Origin: JBECKR01 sp040235415
GTDB lineage: Bacteria; Acidobacteriota; Polarisedimenticolia; Polarisedimenticolales; Polarisedimenticolaceae
Length of the DNA: 5,997 nucleotides
NCBI GenBank assembly: GCA_040235415.1
Contig: JBECKR010000201.1
Coordinates: 1 to 5,997 of the forward strand
Direction: 5' to 3'
The notes under the pieces are model-generated. The model did no database searches and was not told the DNA's origin. It saw nothing but the letters and a program-made list of their open reading frames with translations. A program made the position numbers and the translations under genes. Below are positions 5,694-5,997 of the stretch, piece by piece (position 1 is the first letter of the stretch; each line of letters opens with the position of its first letter).

Positions 5694-5712
5694 CCGGCCC
5701 GTCGCGGGCCGG
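5694..5712. repeat. Perfect 8-bp inverted repeat with a 3-nt loop
   Basis: CCGGCCCG and CGGGCCGG flank TCG, giving a very stable hairpin on either strand. No T-run follows on the plus strand, so it is not a classical intrinsic terminator. The right arm is repeated as CGGGCCGGA at 5752-5760, so the left arm could pair with either copy. Confidence 0.55.
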
Positions 5713-5867
5713 ACATCGCGCGCCCACTCGACCCCTGGGTCGCGATGCTGCCGGGCCGGAGCGGAGGTCGGGCCCGTCCCTCCTCAACTCTCCCTCCGGA
5801 GGAGCCGACCCTCTCCTCCGAAGCGCGGGCGAGGCTTTCCGCTCCGGTCCGGCCTTTTTTTCGGTCG

Positions 5868-5873
5868 TACAAT
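5868..5873 (+). promoter_or_regulatory. Candidate -10 box directly before the last gene, suggesting a leaderless transcript
   Basis: TACAAT matches the -10 consensus at five of six positions. Only six bases (TCCCGC) separate it from ATG 5880, so the first transcribed base would fall on or next to the start codon. There is no Shine-Dalgarno sequence. A T-run (5855-5861) sits just upstream, and no clear -35 hexamer is seen at 16-18 bp. Confidence 0.45.
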
Positions 5874-5879
5874 TCCCGC

Positions 5880-5997
5880 ATGGCGTCGGGCAGGCAACGG
5901 CGAGGATTCGTCCGCGCGGGCGAGGTCGACCTCGAGGCCGGCGCGATGCCGGCGCGGCGGGCCCGCGAGCTGCGTCTCGCGAGGGCGTGGTCCGAGG
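5880..5997 (+). CDS. N-terminus of an unidentified protein (3' end outside the window), possibly DUF721/DciA-like
   Basis: The frame is open from ATG 5880 to the right edge, giving 39 residues: a basic start (MASGRQRRGF), then a mixed acidic stretch and a helical Arg/Ala/Leu segment ending LRLARAWSE. The last part resembles the segment just before the conserved W-x-x-V-x-G of DUF721 (DciA-like) proteins, small helpers of the replicative helicase. Too little is visible to be sure. Support for a real gene comes from the TACAAT box placed six bases before the ATG and from the frame running on undisturbed. The product could equally be an unrelated basic protein. Confidence 0.5.
   Translation, partial: MASGRQRRGFVRAGEVDLEAGAMPARRARELRLARAWSE

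Larger units (their letters stand above)
5482..5879 (+). other. Intergenic region of about 400 bp with no supportable gene; several inverted repeats
   Basis: Apart from the minus-strand promoter and leader at its left end, I find no coding region: open frames here are Arg/Pro/Gly-rich with no known motifs. Inverted repeats are present. CGCAGCAC 5631-5638 pairs with 5680-5687. CCGGCCCG 5694-5701 pairs with 5705-5712 around a TCG loop. CATCGCG 5714-5720 pairs with 5741-5747 and encloses CGACCC/GGGTCG (5729-5742). CGGAGGAG 5797-5804 pairs with 5813-5820. At this GC content one or two 8-bp stems are expected by chance, so this is at most mildly suggestive of a structured RNA or a leader. No tRNA or recognised RNA family was seen. 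Confidence 0.5.

Noticed and set aside
5831..5861. Intrinsic terminator before the T-run at 5855-5861
   Set aside because: Only a weak four-base AGGC/GCCT stem with a long loop precedes the T-run. The T-run is also part of the presumed promoter region of the last gene.
5588..5881. Minus-strand open frame of 97 codons in the intergenic region
   Set aside because: No ribosome binding site, low-complexity Arg/Gly/Ser/Pro composition and no recognisable motif.

Overview
This is a GC-rich bacterial window with tightly packed genes that look chromosomal rather than mobile. I see no insertion sequence, phage gene, tRNA, rRNA or CRISPR array. The base composition, the gene mix and the UshA-like protein with a CG(C/U) motif suggest a soil or sediment lineage such as Acidobacteriota or a former 'delta-proteobacterial' group. 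That placement is a low-confidence inference. TGA is an ordinary stop here: hemD, gcvT, gcvH, ruvX and the UshA-like gene itself all end in TGA.

Layout: (1) 1-2026, + strand: the C-terminal part of uroporphyrinogen-III synthase (hemD), then the glycine cleavage genes gcvT and gcvH, closely spaced and probably one transcript. No gcvP is visible. (2) 1980-2627, - strand: a Maf-family nucleotide pyrophosphatase that converges on gcvH and overlaps its 3' end by 47 bp. (3) 2685-5278, + strand: a promoter followed by three translationally coupled genes. These are an exported UshA-like protein with an in-frame TGA, then ruvX (Holliday-junction resolvase family), then mltG (endolytic murein transglycosylase). 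Both junctions have the same 4-base TTGA arrangement. (4) 5257-5481, - strand: a 74-residue Cys/His-rich protein converging on mltG. (5) 5482-5879: an intergenic region with no supportable gene but several inverted repeats. (6) 5880-end, + strand: the start of a further gene with a -10-like box just before its ATG.

The most notable feature is the UshA-like gene. A 69-codon open frame (promoter, strong ribosome binding site, signal peptide, first phosphatase-like motif) ends at TGA 2956-2958. The same frame then continues without interruption for 279 codons of clearly homologous protein. The TGA lies in a C-G-X motif where, as I recall the family, relatives have Cys. A GC-rich hairpin with a GGA loop begins about 20 nt downstream, in the window expected for a bacterial SECIS element. 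The best reading is one 349-residue selenoprotein with Sec at residue 70. Most expected metallophosphatase metal ligands are also replaced, so a thiol/selenol redox or metal-binding role is more likely than 5'-nucleotidase activity.

The other genes are housekeeping: tetrapyrrole synthesis (hemD), one-carbon/glycine catabolism (gcvT, gcvH), nucleotide-pool control (maf), DNA/RNA processing (ruvX) and cell-wall synthesis termination (mltG). The maf gene and the last gene lack a Shine-Dalgarno sequence and have a TANNNT box 6-7 nt before the ATG, which suggests leaderless mRNAs.
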